Assembly (NCBI GenBank): GCA_002482645.1
Contig: DLGJ01000009.1
Coordinates: forward strand, 7,430-71,429
Origin: Hyphomicrobiaceae bacterium UBA7697
GTDB taxonomy: Bacteria > Pseudomonadota > Alphaproteobacteria > Rhizobiales > Methyloligellaceae
DNA length: 64,000 bases
Direction of reading: 5' to 3'
Shown piece after piece: positions 34,395 through 42,488 of the stretch. The translations under genes and the position numbers were made by a program. The stretch's first letter is position 1; each line of letters begins with the position of its first letter. The notes under the pieces were generated by a model that ran no database searches, had not been told where the DNA came from, and saw only the letters and a program-made list of their open reading frames with translations.

Positions 34395-34804
34395 CAAGCG
34401 GCGGGAACATGGGGCAAGGCCTGCGTCCGGTCAACTCTTGGCGGTGTACTTATTGCGATCTCCGCCTATGGGCCGGTCATCCGCCAGCGGCCGGGCGGTA
34501 GCGTCCGCCGGAGGCGCGAGACGGGCGCTAGGCGGTTCCATGATCGCTGGCGCCGCACGGGCGATGCCGCATCTCAATAGCGGGAGGGCTCGCCGCGCGA
34601 CGACGAGAAGCGCCACGTCCGTCTCTCCGTCCTGCTCCGGCTTCCGGCGAGGGCGAACGCGCCGAATGCCACGGGTGACACAATTCGTCTTGCTCAGGCG
34701 TGGTGCCTTACTTTCAATAGACTCTCGTGACTATTTCGCTGGGTCCGGGCGTTCGAAATGCGAGCGCCGCGAACCCGTAGGGACCGCACTGGGAAAAAGG
34801 GCCG
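34395..34804. other. 410-bp stretch between tRNA-Leu and antiporter gene, no gene seen
   Basis: Short open frames on both strands are Arg/Ala-rich and lack Shine-Dalgarno support. The tRNA promoter (right side, minus strand) and the antiporter promoter should both be here. I see no clear consensus element or hairpin. Confidence 0.5.
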
Positions 34805-36526
34805 ATGCCGCATTCGTCTCCGCTGATCACAACGGTGGTCGCCGCGCTGTCGCTCGCGTGGGTCTTGGGCGTGGTGGCGCAACGGCTGAGATTGCCCCCG
34901 ATTTTCGGGTACTTGCTGGCCGGCATCGCCATAGGGCCCTTCACCCCGGGCTTTGTTGCCGACCCGGACCTCGCCGGGCAGCTCGCCGAGCTCGGGGTGA
35001 TCCTGTTGATGTTCGGCGTCGGATTGCATTTCTCGTTGCAGGACCTGCTGGCGGTTCGCTGGATCGCCATTCCGGGGGCGGTGGCGCAGATTGCCAGTGC
35101 GACCTTGCTGGGTGCGGCGCTCGCGATGTGGTTCGGCTGGGAACCGGCGGCGGCACTGATCTTCGGACTCGCCCTTTCCGTGGCGAGTACCGTGGTTCTG
35201 TTGCGCGCGCTGCAGGAGCGGCGATTGGTTCAGACGGAGCGCGGACGCATCGCCGTGGGTTGGCTCATCGTCGAGGACATCGTGATGGTGCTCACGCTCG
35301 TCCTCTTGCCGGCGCTCGCGGGATTGCTTGGAGCAGGCGGCGCCTCGCAGATGGGATTGGCGGGCATCGTCGAAACGCTCGGCATCACGGCCGCAAAGCT
35401 CGCTGCCTTCGTCGCGGTGATGTTCATCGTCGGCAAGCGCCTCATTCCCTGGATCCTCCACTATGTCGCCTATACGGGCAGCCGGGAACTGTTCCGCCTG
35501 TCCGTGTTCGTGCTGGCTCTGGGAACCGCCTTCATCGCGGCGGCGCTGTTCGACGTTTCCTTCGCATTGGGGGCATTCTTCGCAGGGATGATGTTGAGCG
35601 AATCTGAGCTCAGCCACCAAGCGGCGCAAGAAACGCTACCCTTGCGGGATGCGTTTGCCGTGCTCTTCTTCGTATCGGTTGGCATGTTGTTCAACCCAAG
35701 CGTCCTTGTCGAAGAGCCGCTGGCCATCCTCGCGACCGTGGCGATCATCCTGATCGGAAAGTCGGTGGCGGCCTACGGAATCATGCGGCTCGCCGGCTAT
35801 TCGGGCACGACCGCTCTGACGATCTCCGTCTCCCTCGCTCAGATCGGTGAGTTCTCGTTCATCCTGGCCAATCTCGGCGTCGGCCTCCAATTGCTGCCCG
35901 AAGCCGGGCGCGACCTCATTCTCGGCGGGGCGATATTGTCCATCTTGGTCAACCCGCTTCTATTTGCCGTGCTCGATCGCTTCCCTGGCCAGGCCGACCG
36001 AACCGGAACCGACGGGTCCGCCTCCCCGGACGGTGGCGAGGACACGCCCCGAGAGCCCATCCAGCCAACGGACCTCATGGATCACGTCGTGCTTGTCGGA
36101 CATGGCCGGGTCGGAGGCTATATCAGTTCGGTGCTGAGGCAGGCGCACATGCCTCTCCTGATCATCGAAGACAAGGAAGACATGATCGCCGGCGTCGACG
36201 GCGACGATGTGGAGGCGATGGCAGGCAATGCCGCCGATCCGGAACGTATCTCCGCTGCCAATCTCACGAAGGCGCGGGGCTTGCTGGTGGCCGTCGCCGA
36301 TGCGTTCGAGGGAGGGCAGATCGTGGAGCAGGCCCGCGCGATCAATCCCTCGTTGCTGATCGTCGCACGGGCGCATTCCGATGCCGAGGCCGACCATCTC
36401 GTGAAGTACGGCGCGACGCTCGCGGTGCGCGCCGAGCATGAAACGGCCAAGGCCATGGTCGCGGCATTGATGACGAGGCTCGACGATAAGGCGGAGCAGG
36501 CGCAAATGGATCGCGATAAGTCCTGA
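34805..36526 (+). CDS. CPA2 monovalent cation:H+ antiporter with TrkA-N domain
   Basis: 573 residues. About 12 membrane segments from residue 8 to about 395 form the Na+/H+-exchanger fold (LAWVLGVVAQRLRLPPIFGY start, ASTVVLLRALQERRL, FDVSFALGAFFAGMMLSESE). A Pro/Gly-rich linker leads to a C-terminal RCK/TrkA-N NAD-binding domain (VVLVGHGRVGGYISSVLRQA ... AGNAADPERISAANLTKARG). This is the KefB/YbaL architecture, for K+ efflux/H+ exchange in the inner membrane. YbaL-like membership is likely because the C-terminal domain lacks the KefF-binding features I would expect; not certain. Confidence 0.9.
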   Translation: MPHSSPLITTVVAALSLAWVLGVVAQRLRLPPIFGYLLAGIAIGPFTPGFVADPDLAGQLAELGVILLMFGVGLHFSLQDLLAVRWIAIPGAVAQIASATLLGAALAMWFGWEPAAALIFGLALSVASTVVLLRALQERRLVQTERGRIAVGWLIVEDIVMVLTLVLLPALAGLLGAGGASQMGLAGIVETLGITAAKLAAFVAVMFIVGKRLIPWILHYVAYTGSRELFRLSVFVLALGTAFIAAALFDVSFALGAFFAGMMLSESELSHQAAQETLPLRDAFAVLFFVSVGMLFNPSVLVEEPLAILATVAIILIGKSVAAYGIMRLAGYSGTTALTISVSLAQIGEFSFILANLGVGLQLLPEAGRDLILGGAILSILVNPLLFAVLDRFPGQADRTGTDGSASPDGGEDTPREPIQPTDLMDHVVLVGHGRVGGYISSVLRQAHMPLLIIEDKEDMIAGVDGDDVEAMAGNAADPERISAANLTKARGLLVAVADAFEGGQIVEQARAINPSLLIVARAHSDAEADHLVKYGATLAVRAEHETAKAMVAALMTRLDDKAEQAQMDRDKS

Positions 36527-36689
36527 CGCCGCGGGGGCGCCCCATCCGGTCGTTCCATTAGGCCGTCTTTTGGCGGGCACATGTGCTGCGGCCTCCTGCG
36601 GTGCATCCGCAGCGAAACCGGCTCAGGCCGGGGCACCCGTCGAACGGATAAAATAGACAAGCGAACGGCTCGCCGCTAAAGGAAGCGCG

Positions 36690-37271
36690 ATGTTCAGGCG
36701 AGCCTACGATAAAATGATGGACCTTGCGTCCCACCGCAACGCCCCCTGGGCGCTTGCGGGCGTCTCGTTCGTCGAGAGCTCCGTGTTTCCGCTGCCGCCG
36801 GACATCATGCTGATCCCGATGGTTCTGGCCGAGCGGCGCAAGGCCTGGCTGTTCGCCGCGATCGCCACCATCGCCTCGGTCCTTGGCGGCATCTTCGGTT
36901 ACATCATCGGCTATTTTCTGTTCGACACGGTCGGGCAGCCGATCCTCAATTTCTACGGCTACGGCCATAAGTTCGAGGAGTTCGCCGCGCGCTACAACGA
37001 CTACGGCGCCTGGATCGTGTTCATCGCGGGCGTGACGCCGTTCCCCTATAAGGTCATCACCATCGCCAGCGGTGTCACGCACCTGAATTTCGTCGTGTTC
37101 ATGATCGCGAGCGTCGTCGCGCGCGGTATCCGCTTTTTCGCCGTGGCGGCTCTGCTTTACTGGTTCGGTCCGCCCGTCAGATCGTTCATCGACAGATATT
37201 TCGGCATTCTGTCGGTGGTCTTCGTGGTGCTGCTGGTTGGCGGTTTCGTGCTCATCAAGTATGTGATGTGA
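36690..37271 (+). CDS. YqaA/DedA-type membrane protein
   Basis: 193 residues of the SNARE-associated/DedA superfamily, YqaA-like. Conserved ESSVFPLPPDIMLIPM near the N-terminus and VTPFPYKVITIASGV (re-entrant loop) in the middle, with about four membrane helices. DedA proteins are linked to undecaprenyl-phosphate or phospholipid flipping and proton-motive-force homeostasis. Its stop TGA overlaps the GTG/ATG region of dsbB (gap 2 bp to the ATG), suggesting an operon. Confidence 0.88.
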   Translation: MFRRAYDKMMDLASHRNAPWALAGVSFVESSVFPLPPDIMLIPMVLAERRKAWLFAAIATIASVLGGIFGYIIGYFLFDTVGQPILNFYGYGHKFEEFAARYNDYGAWIVFIAGVTPFPYKVITIASGVTHLNFVVFMIASVVARGIRFFAVAALLYWFGPPVRSFIDRYFGILSVVFVVLLVGGFVLIKYVM

Positions 37272-37273
37272 CC

Positions 37274-37771
37274 ATGAGCGGAGATCGCGACAGGCTTGCC
37301 GGGCAGATGATGGCGGCGAGCGCCATCGTCTTTGGCGCCGCCTTGCTGACGATCCTGACGGCCCATGCCTTCGAGCAATTCGGCGGTTACGCGCCCTGTC
37401 CGCTCTGCCTGCAGGAACGCTATGCCTACTATTTCGGCGTACCCGCGGCCGTCATCGCCTTCTTCGCGGCGCGCGGAAACGGCTTCGGCTTCGCCCGGCT
37501 CGTCCTCGTCCTGATCGCCATCGGCTTCCTCATCAATATGGGGGCCGGCATCTATCATTCCGGTGCGGAGTGGAAGTTTTGGCCGGGGCCCGCCACCTGC
37601 GGCGGCGGGTTCGACCTCAAATGGGGAGAGGAGGGCATCGTCGATACGCCGGTGATCCGCTGCGACGAGGCGTCGTGGCGCTTCCTCGGCTTGTCCTTCG
37701 CCGGCTGGAACGCGGTCGCCTCGGCGGTTCTTGCCGGAATCGCGGTCTGGGGCGCGTCGCGCCGCGGCTGA
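37274..37771 (+). CDS. dsbB: Disulfide bond formation protein B
   Basis: Inner-membrane quinone-linked oxidase that re-oxidises DsbA. 165 residues with four membrane helices. First redox pair CPLC in GGYAPCPLCLQERYAYY; the second periplasmic pair is spread (GPATCGGGF ... VIRCDEAS). Conserved LCLQER quinone-side motif. ATG 37274 is used; a GTG at 37268 adds two residues and overlaps the preceding stop. No dsbA in the window. Confidence 0.9.
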   Translation: MSGDRDRLAGQMMAASAIVFGAALLTILTAHAFEQFGGYAPCPLCLQERYAYYFGVPAAVIAFFAARGNGFGFARLVLVLIAIGFLINMGAGIYHSGAEWKFWPGPATCGGGFDLKWGEEGIVDTPVIRCDEASWRFLGLSFAGWNAVASAVLAGIAVWGASRRG

Positions 37772-37809
37772 CCGCGTGCGACGCCGGCCGGTGAGCGTTG
37801 CCGTGCGAT

Positions 37810-38208
37810 TTACTCGGCGGCGCTTTGCAACTTGTCGCCGGGCTCGACCTCGATCGTTCCGACATCCGTCTCGGACACTTCGGACGCCGGACTGAAAATG
37901 TCGAGCAGGCTCCCTGTCTTCTCTTCGACCGTAACGCTCTTTGCAGCGTCCGGCTCGTTGGCTGGGGTCACCGTGTAGTCGCCCGCCGGCATGCCTTCGA
38001 AGCTGAACTTCCCGGCCTCGTCCGTCGTCGAGACCCAATATTGGGTCGATCCGGAGGCGTATCGTCCCGATAGAACGACGGGATAGCCCTTGATTGCCTT
38101 GCCGTCCGGCATGGCAAGAGTTCCCGTCACGTCGCTACTGCCGGCTTTGGCGACCGATGCCGTCATCGGCAGAGCCAAGATCAGTGCAAGAATTGTCAAT
38201 CGTTTCAT
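37810..38208 (-). CDS. Secreted carboxypeptidase-regulatory-like domain protein
   Basis: 132 residues: signal peptide (LALILALPMTASVAKA), then a beta-sandwich of the carboxypeptidase-regulatory/Cna-B type (VTGTLAMPDGKAIKGYPVVL ... TTDEAGKFSFEGMPAGDYTV) and an acidic tail. Its ATG overlaps the TGA of the upstream membrane-protein gene by 4 bp, so the two are translationally coupled and probably act together in the periplasm. Function unknown. Confidence 0.75.
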   Translation of the reverse strand: MKRLTILALILALPMTASVAKAGSSDVTGTLAMPDGKAIKGYPVVLSGRYASGSTQYWVSTTDEAGKFSFEGMPAGDYTVTPANEPDAAKSVTVEEKTGSLLDIFSPASEVSETDVGTIEVEPGDKLQSAAE

Positions 38209-38744
38209 TCTCGCTGCCCTCCAAAGAGTTCCAGTTCGGCCTCGATGACATTGTTCTCGTCGGGGGTCCCGTAGACCGCGGCGAGTGTCGTGCTGCCGGT
38301 CGTCGGATCGATGAATGTCGGCGTGTACACGATCACTCCGTAGCTTTTCGTCTTCTCGACATAGACCTTGATGTCCTTCCACTGCGAGGGCGCGACTTGA
38401 GCTTCCTCGGCCCGGGAGTTTTTCGGAATGGCACCGACGATCACGGTCGGTTTCATCTGCGCATTGGGATGGCGTACCAGGACCTTCGCCGTGATGGGCA
38501 CGAGGTCCGGCTTGATGCCGTTCACATAGAGTGGGCTGTATGCGAGCACGGCCCCGATCGCCACCGCGACGATCGAAGGATAGTTGCTCCGGAATCGGCC
38601 GATCAGCGGAATTTCGATTTCCGTTACATGGCCGGATTCGTCCACCACCACCTTCTGCTTCAAAAGCGCGAGGACGCCTCCGAGCACGGCTACCAAAGCA
38701 ATGATCAGGACGCCGACGATCAATATGAGGCTGCTGAGATCCAT
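38205..38744 (-). CDS. Hypothetical membrane protein
   Basis: 179 residues. N-terminal helix (LILIVGVLIIALVAVLGGVLA), a short cytosolic stretch (KQKVVVDESGHVTEIEIPLIGRF), a second helix (YPSIVAVAIGAVLAYSPLYV) and a C-terminal beta-rich domain with HPNAQMKPTVIVGAIPKNS. GGGAGGGCG Shine-Dalgarno precedes the ATG at 38744 and an extended -10 lies 28 bp upstream. Coupled to the secreted carboxypeptidase-like gene. Not recognised. Confidence 0.7.
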   Translation of the reverse strand: MDLSSLILIVGVLIIALVAVLGGVLALLKQKVVVDESGHVTEIEIPLIGRFRSNYPSIVAVAIGAVLAYSPLYVNGIKPDLVPITAKVLVRHPNAQMKPTVIVGAIPKNSRAEEAQVAPSQWKDIKVYVEKTKSYGVIVYTPTFIDPTTGSTTLAAVYGTPDENNVIEAELELFGGQRE

Positions 38745-38771
38745 GGCTTCGCCCTCCCTGCTCTAAATGGT

Positions 38772-38780
38772 AGTATAGCA
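38772..38780 (-). promoter_or_regulatory. Extended -10 promoter of the two-gene membrane unit
   Basis: On the minus strand TGCTATACT, a strong extended -10, lies 28 bp before the ATG at 38744 with a good Shine-Dalgarno in between. No -35 consensus is evident. Confidence 0.45.
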
Positions 38781-38913
38781 CGCTTGACACACTAATAAGT
38801 AGAATTCGTTTGGACCGACGCCACTCACGACAATTTCAAACGCCTTGATTGGCGGACGCTCCGGCCGCGCTGGTACCAAGAGGCAGAAGAAATCTCTCTG
38901 CTTGGAGGTCCGC

Positions 38914-39306
38914 ATGACCCGTGTTCGTACGCTACTCGCTGGCCTCGCCGCCCTATTGCTGCTCGTCCCGGCGGCGGCTTCGGCGGCGGAATGGAAGGCC
39001 TATAGTCCCGAGGCGCTGACCGAGGCGCAGAGCGCCGGCAAGCCCATCCTCGTCGATGTGTTCGCCGGATGGTGCCCGACTTGCCGTGCTCAGAATCCGA
39101 TCCTGGTCGAGCTCACCAAGGAGCCGAAATACAAGGATCTCGTCGTGCTCAAAGCCGATTTCGACAAGGACAAGGACGCGTTGAAGGCGCTGCGCGTGCA
39201 GTCTCAAAGCACGCTGATCGTGTTCAAGGGCAGCGAGGAACTCGACCGTTCCGTGGGCTCCACCGATCCGGTGGCCATCGAAGGGCTGCTCGATCTGACC
39301 CTCTAG
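38914..39306 (+). CDS. Periplasmic thioredoxin-like protein
   Basis: 130 residues: signal peptide (LAGLAALLLLVPAAASAA) and a thioredoxin fold with active site VFAGWCPTCRAQNP and ADFDKDKDALKALRVQSQST before the cis-Pro position, where STLIVFKG has Ser-Thr rather than Pro. GGAGG Shine-Dalgarno 5 bp before the ATG. The CcdA-type transporter gene starts 21 bp later, so the pair probably forms an electron-relay: transporter reduces this protein. Confidence 0.85.
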   Translation: MTRVRTLLAGLAALLLLVPAAASAAEWKAYSPEALTEAQSAGKPILVDVFAGWCPTCRAQNPILVELTKEPKYKDLVVLKADFDKDKDALKALRVQSQSTLIVFKGSEELDRSVGSTDPVAIEGLLDLTL

Positions 39307-39327
39307 GCGACCGCTAGGACGACGCTC

Positions 39328-40047
39328 ATGCTCGCCACGCTTGGCCTCGCGCTTCTCGCCGGACTCTTGTCGGTCCTGTCGCCCTGCGTGTTGCCGCTGT
39401 TGCCGATCGTGTTCGGCACCGCGCAGAGCGAGCATCGTTTGGGACCGGCCGCGCTCGCCTGCGGCTTGGCTATCTCCTTCACCGCCATCGGTTTGTTCGT
39501 CGCGACGATCGGCCATGCCATCGGCCTCGACACGGATGTGTTCCGCATGGTCTCGGCCGCCCTGCTGGTCGCGGTGGGCGCGGTGCTGCTCGTCCCCGCC
39601 TTGCAGGTCCAGGCCGCCATGGCGGCGAGCCCGGTCGGAAACTGGGTCGAGGAGCACTTTGGCGGGTTCGAGGGGACGAACCTCTGGGGTCAGTTCGGCG
39701 TCGGGCTCCTGCTCGGCGCGGTGTGGGCTCCATGCGTAGGTCCGACTCTTGGCGCCGCCTCCGTACTTGCCGCGAAGGGCGAGAATCTCGGGCAGGTCGC
39801 GCTGACCATGGCGGCCTTCGGCATCGGCGCGGCCTTGCCGCTGATGGTGCTGGGCTTCGCCTCCCGCGAAGCGATGCAGCGCTGGCGCGGACGGCTCGCC
39901 GAAGCAGGCAGGGGTGGCAAGATGCTGCTGGGTGTGGTGCTGGTCGCGGTCGGACTGTTGGTCGCGACGGGCGCGGACAAGACGCTCGAGACGGCACTCG
40001 TCGATGCCTCGCCGCCGTGGCTGACCAACCTCACCACGCGGTACTAG
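39328..40047 (+). CDS. CcdA/DsbD-type thiol electron transporter
   Basis: 239 residues, about six membrane helices, DsbD transmembrane-domain family. The two membrane cysteines that carry electrons are in LSPCVLPLLPIVFG and AVWAPCVGPTLGA. It moves reducing equivalents from cytosolic thioredoxin to periplasmic partners, here most likely the adjacent thioredoxin-like protein. Normal CcdA length; no fused periplasmic domain. Confidence 0.88.
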   Translation: MLATLGLALLAGLLSVLSPCVLPLLPIVFGTAQSEHRLGPAALACGLAISFTAIGLFVATIGHAIGLDTDVFRMVSAALLVAVGAVLLVPALQVQAAMAASPVGNWVEEHFGGFEGTNLWGQFGVGLLLGAVWAPCVGPTLGAASVLAAKGENLGQVALTMAAFGIGAALPLMVLGFASREAMQRWRGRLAEAGRGGKMLLGVVLVAVGLLVATGADKTLETALVDASPPWLTNLTTRY

Positions 40048-40056
40048 CGCGGGAGC

Positions 40057-40671
40057 CTACGGTTCCAGCTCGGTATCCCAGTAGAGATAGTCGAGCCAGC
40101 TCTCATGCAGATAGTTCGGCGGGAACAGCCGCCCGTTGCTGTGCAGCTCGAACACGGTCGGCCGGTAGGGCGTCTGCGCCGGCCACATCTTGGCGCGGGT
40201 CGGCATGTCGCCACCCTTGGCCAAATTGCACGGAGCGCAGGCCGTGACCACGTTGTCCCAGCGTGTCAGGCCGCCTTTGTTGCGGGGGATCAGGTGATCG
40301 AAGGTGAGATCCTGATTGGTGCCGCAATATTGGCAGGTGAAACGGTCGCGCAGGAACACGTTGAATCGGGTGAAAGCCGGATAGAGCGCGGGCCGGACGT
40401 AGTTCTTCAGCGAGACGACGCTCGGAAGCCGCATTTCGAAGGAGGGGGAGTGCACCGCGTGATCGTATTCGGAGACGATGTTCACGCGGTCCAGAAACAC
40501 GGCCTTGACCGTATCCTGCCAGTTCCAGAGCGAGAGTGGATAATAAGAGAGAGGCCGATAGTCAGCATTCAGCACGAGGGCCGGAAAGGTTCCGGGTGCG
40601 GCCGATGCTGTTGCGACGTTCAAGGCCTTCAGGTCCTCTTTGCTGCCCGTCGCACTCAGGCTCAACCTCAA
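40057..40671 (-). CDS. HNH endonuclease
   Basis: About 204 residues. The C-terminal half holds the HNH fold with Zn cysteines: FTCQYCGTNQDLTFDHLIPR then NVVTACAPCNLAKGG. The N-terminal VLNADYRPLSYYPLSLWNWQ segment is the widespread chromosomal HNH family's lead domain. The frame has no ATG; TTG at 40671 is given, but a later TTG or GTG close to ALVLNADYRP is possible. Role in DNA metabolism unknown; not phage-linked here. Confidence 0.85.
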   Translation of the reverse strand: MRLSLSATGSKEDLKALNVATASAAPGTFPALVLNADYRPLSYYPLSLWNWQDTVKAVFLDRVNIVSEYDHAVHSPSFEMRLPSVVSLKNYVRPALYPAFTRFNVFLRDRFTCQYCGTNQDLTFDHLIPRNKGGLTRWDNVVTACAPCNLAKGGDMPTRAKMWPAQTPYRPTVFELHSNGRLFPPNYLHESWLDYLYWDTELEP

Positions 40672-40741
40672 TTGTTGCGGCAGATACTATAAGCACGTGT
40701 CACGAATGTGAAGGACCCCATATGATGTGATTGTGACGGCG

Positions 40742-41413
40742 TTAGCCGGGGCCGTGCCCGCGTGCGAACGCGTCCTTGAGGAACGTGCCGCCGAGGCGCA
40801 AACCCTCGCCGTCGATGCCATGGCCGATTCCCCGGCTGACATGCCATTGCACGCTCAAACCGGCTTGTCCCAAGACCTCGCGGGCCATGATCATCGCATC
40901 GACCGGAATCACTTCGTCCATATCGCCATGGACCAGCAGAATGGCCGGCGCCTCTCCGGGCGGGGGCAGGTCTTCGACCGTCGCGAGCGCGCCGGAATAG
41001 CCGACAATGGCCGCGGGCTTGGCGCGTCGTGTCAGTCCCACGGCCAAAGCCATCATCGTGCCCTGGCTGAACCCGACCAGCGCAAGCGATTCGGAGGTGA
41101 GACCGTGGCGCTCGAGCTCGGCGTCCAGAAACGAATCGAGCGCCGGGGCCGCTTTCTTGACGCCCGCGGCGACAATGGACATGTCGCCGAGAGACAGGTC
41201 GAACCATTGCCGCCCCATCGGCGCCATGCCGCATGGCTGCGGCGCATCGGGCGACACGAATGCCGCGTTGGGCAGGAGCGGGGCCCATTCCCGCCCGAGT
41301 CCGATGAGGTCGTTTCCGTCCGCGCCGTAGCCATGGAGGAAAACGACAAGCTGCTTCGGTGCCCCGCCGGCGGCAGGTGCCAGGCGGGGGCCGTCAAGTT
41401 GTGATGCCGTCAT
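40742..41413 (-). CDS. Phospholipase/carboxylesterase family serine hydrolase
   Basis: 223 residues of the acyl-protein-thioesterase-like family. FLHGYGADGNDLIGLG, nucleophile ALVGFSQGTMMAL, Asp in LLVHGDMDEVIPVDAM and His in VSRGIGHGIDGEGL make a complete triad. Cytosolic carboxylesterase; substrate unknown. ATG at 41413. Confidence 0.9.
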   Translation of the reverse strand: MTASQLDGPRLAPAAGGAPKQLVVFLHGYGADGNDLIGLGREWAPLLPNAAFVSPDAPQPCGMAPMGRQWFDLSLGDMSIVAAGVKKAAPALDSFLDAELERHGLTSESLALVGFSQGTMMALAVGLTRRAKPAAIVGYSGALATVEDLPPPGEAPAILLVHGDMDEVIPVDAMIMAREVLGQAGLSVQWHVSRGIGHGIDGEGLRLGGTFLKDAFARGHGPG

Positions 41414-41440
41414 GATGCCGCGGAGCCCGTCCTTCCGGGA

Positions 41441-41932
41441 CTACTCGCCCTCGACACTGTTGGCGGAGTCGGCGTTGAGCTGACCGTAGTTCTGCGCGCC
41501 GATGTCGTTCAACAGGCCGAGTTGGGTCTCGATAAAGTCGATATGGCCTTCCTCGTCCGCGAGCAGTTCGTCGAACAGGTCCATGCTCACGAAGTCCTCT
41601 TCCTTACGGCAGGCAACGCGGGCTTCCATGTAGAGCGCGCGGGCGCCGTATTCGGCCTTGAGGTCGCATTCGAGAATTTCCTTGACGTTCTGTCCGATCA
41701 TGAGCGGATCGAGCTTCTGCATGTTCGGAAAGCCTTCGAGGAAGATGATGCGCGTGACGAGCTTGTCGGCGTGATGCATCTCTTCGATCGATTCCTCGCG
41801 CTCTTTCTTGGCGAGCTTGGTGTAGCCCCAGTCCTCCAGCAGCCGGTAATGCAGCCAATATTGATTGACGGCGGTAAGTTCGCTGGTGAGCGCCTTGTTC
41901 AGATAGTCAATGACCGTCGGGTTACCCTTCAT
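41441..41932 (-). CDS. bfr: Bacterioferritin
   Basis: Iron-storage 24-mer subunit with haem. 163 residues: MKGNPTVIDYLNKALTSELT start, ferroxidase residues in ELTAVNQYWLHYRLLEDWG and EEMHHADKLVTRIIFLEG, haem-ligand Met in the LEGFPNMQKL segment region and LADEEGHIDFIETQL. Directly downstream of bfd (63 bp), its electron partner for iron release. Shared control by the ICE box upstream of bfd is likely. Confidence 0.95.
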   Translation of the reverse strand: MKGNPTVIDYLNKALTSELTAVNQYWLHYRLLEDWGYTKLAKKEREESIEEMHHADKLVTRIIFLEGFPNMQKLDPLMIGQNVKEILECDLKAEYGARALYMEARVACRKEEDFVSMDLFDELLADEEGHIDFIETQLGLLNDIGAQNYGQLNADSANSVEGE

Positions 41933-41995
41933 TGTGTCCCATCTCCTGTCTGCTGTGTGCCTTTAACTGGTCAAGTTTGGTGGTCCGCCGGGCGG

Positions 41996-42247
41996 TCAGT
42001 CCGCAGGCGGTGTGTCGTCGAACGGCGATCGGTGCGGGAACGACGCGGCCGAACTCGGTCCTTCCTCATCGTATCCAACCATGAGTTTGGCCACGAGTGG
42101 CATGCAGTTTCCGCAGACCGGCCGCTTGCCGAGGGTCCGGTAAATGAGGCCGGGCGTCAGCACGACAAAGGGGTCCTTCGTACGCAAGGCCGAGACGGCT
42201 TCGTGAATGTCTTGCGACGTGATCATGGTGCACGAACAGATAATCAT
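41996..42247 (-). CDS. bfd: Bacterioferritin-associated ferredoxin
   Basis: 83-residue [2Fe-2S] protein that delivers electrons to bacterioferritin haem for iron release. Cysteines CSC near the N-terminus and CGNC in RPVCGNCMPLVAKLM form the cluster. The C-terminal tail beyond about residue 65 (GYDEEGPSSAASF...) is unusual in being long and Ser/Pro-rich. ATG 42247 is used; 18 bp upstream start is less likely. An ICE-type palindrome lies 73-89 bp upstream. Confidence 0.9.
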   Translation of the reverse strand: MIICSCTMITSQDIHEAVSALRTKDPFVVLTPGLIYRTLGKRPVCGNCMPLVAKLMVGYDEEGPSSAASFPHRSPFDDTPPAD

Positions 42248-42319
42248 GCCTTCTTCTAAGGCCAAAGCGATGGGTTTGTCGTCATCTGACGGGCGCTTTT
42301 CGGGCCGTGCCGCCTTTAC

Positions 42320-42336
42320 ATTAGAAATGTTCTAAA
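42320..42336. promoter_or_regulatory. ICE box (Irr iron-control element)
   Basis: ATTAGAAATGTTCTAAA matches 16 of 17 positions of the alphaproteobacterial ICE/Irr motif TTTAGAANNNTTCTAAA, and the core TTAGAA-ATG-TTCTAA is a perfect inverted repeat. It lies 73 bp from the bfd start, consistent with Irr control of iron storage genes in Rhizobiales. Confidence 0.75.
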
Positions 42337-42488
42337 CCATAAGCCGCTGGTGGATCAAGGCGATTTTTTGGGTTTTGTCCGCCGGGCGAGTTTAGGACTT
42401 CATCAACCAACCGACTTAGCGGCGTCTTAAATCCTCTCCGCGATGCTTGTCCCTACGAAGAAACGTGTGAGCACTGGGTGGGGCAGAA

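Noticed and set aside
32100..34400. Complete prophage or integrative element
   Set aside because: No integrase, terminase, portal or repeated tRNA end is visible. Only a capsid-motif fragment and cassette.
34016..34417. Minus-strand open frame through tRNA-Leu into the displaced Mu-F end
   Set aside because: Runs through a functional tRNA gene and lacks a supported start; the hydrophobic end is probably chance.
38784..38789. TTGACA hexamer as -35 for the thioredoxin gene
   Set aside because: No -10 match at 16-18 bp spacing; the minus-strand extended -10 explains this region better.
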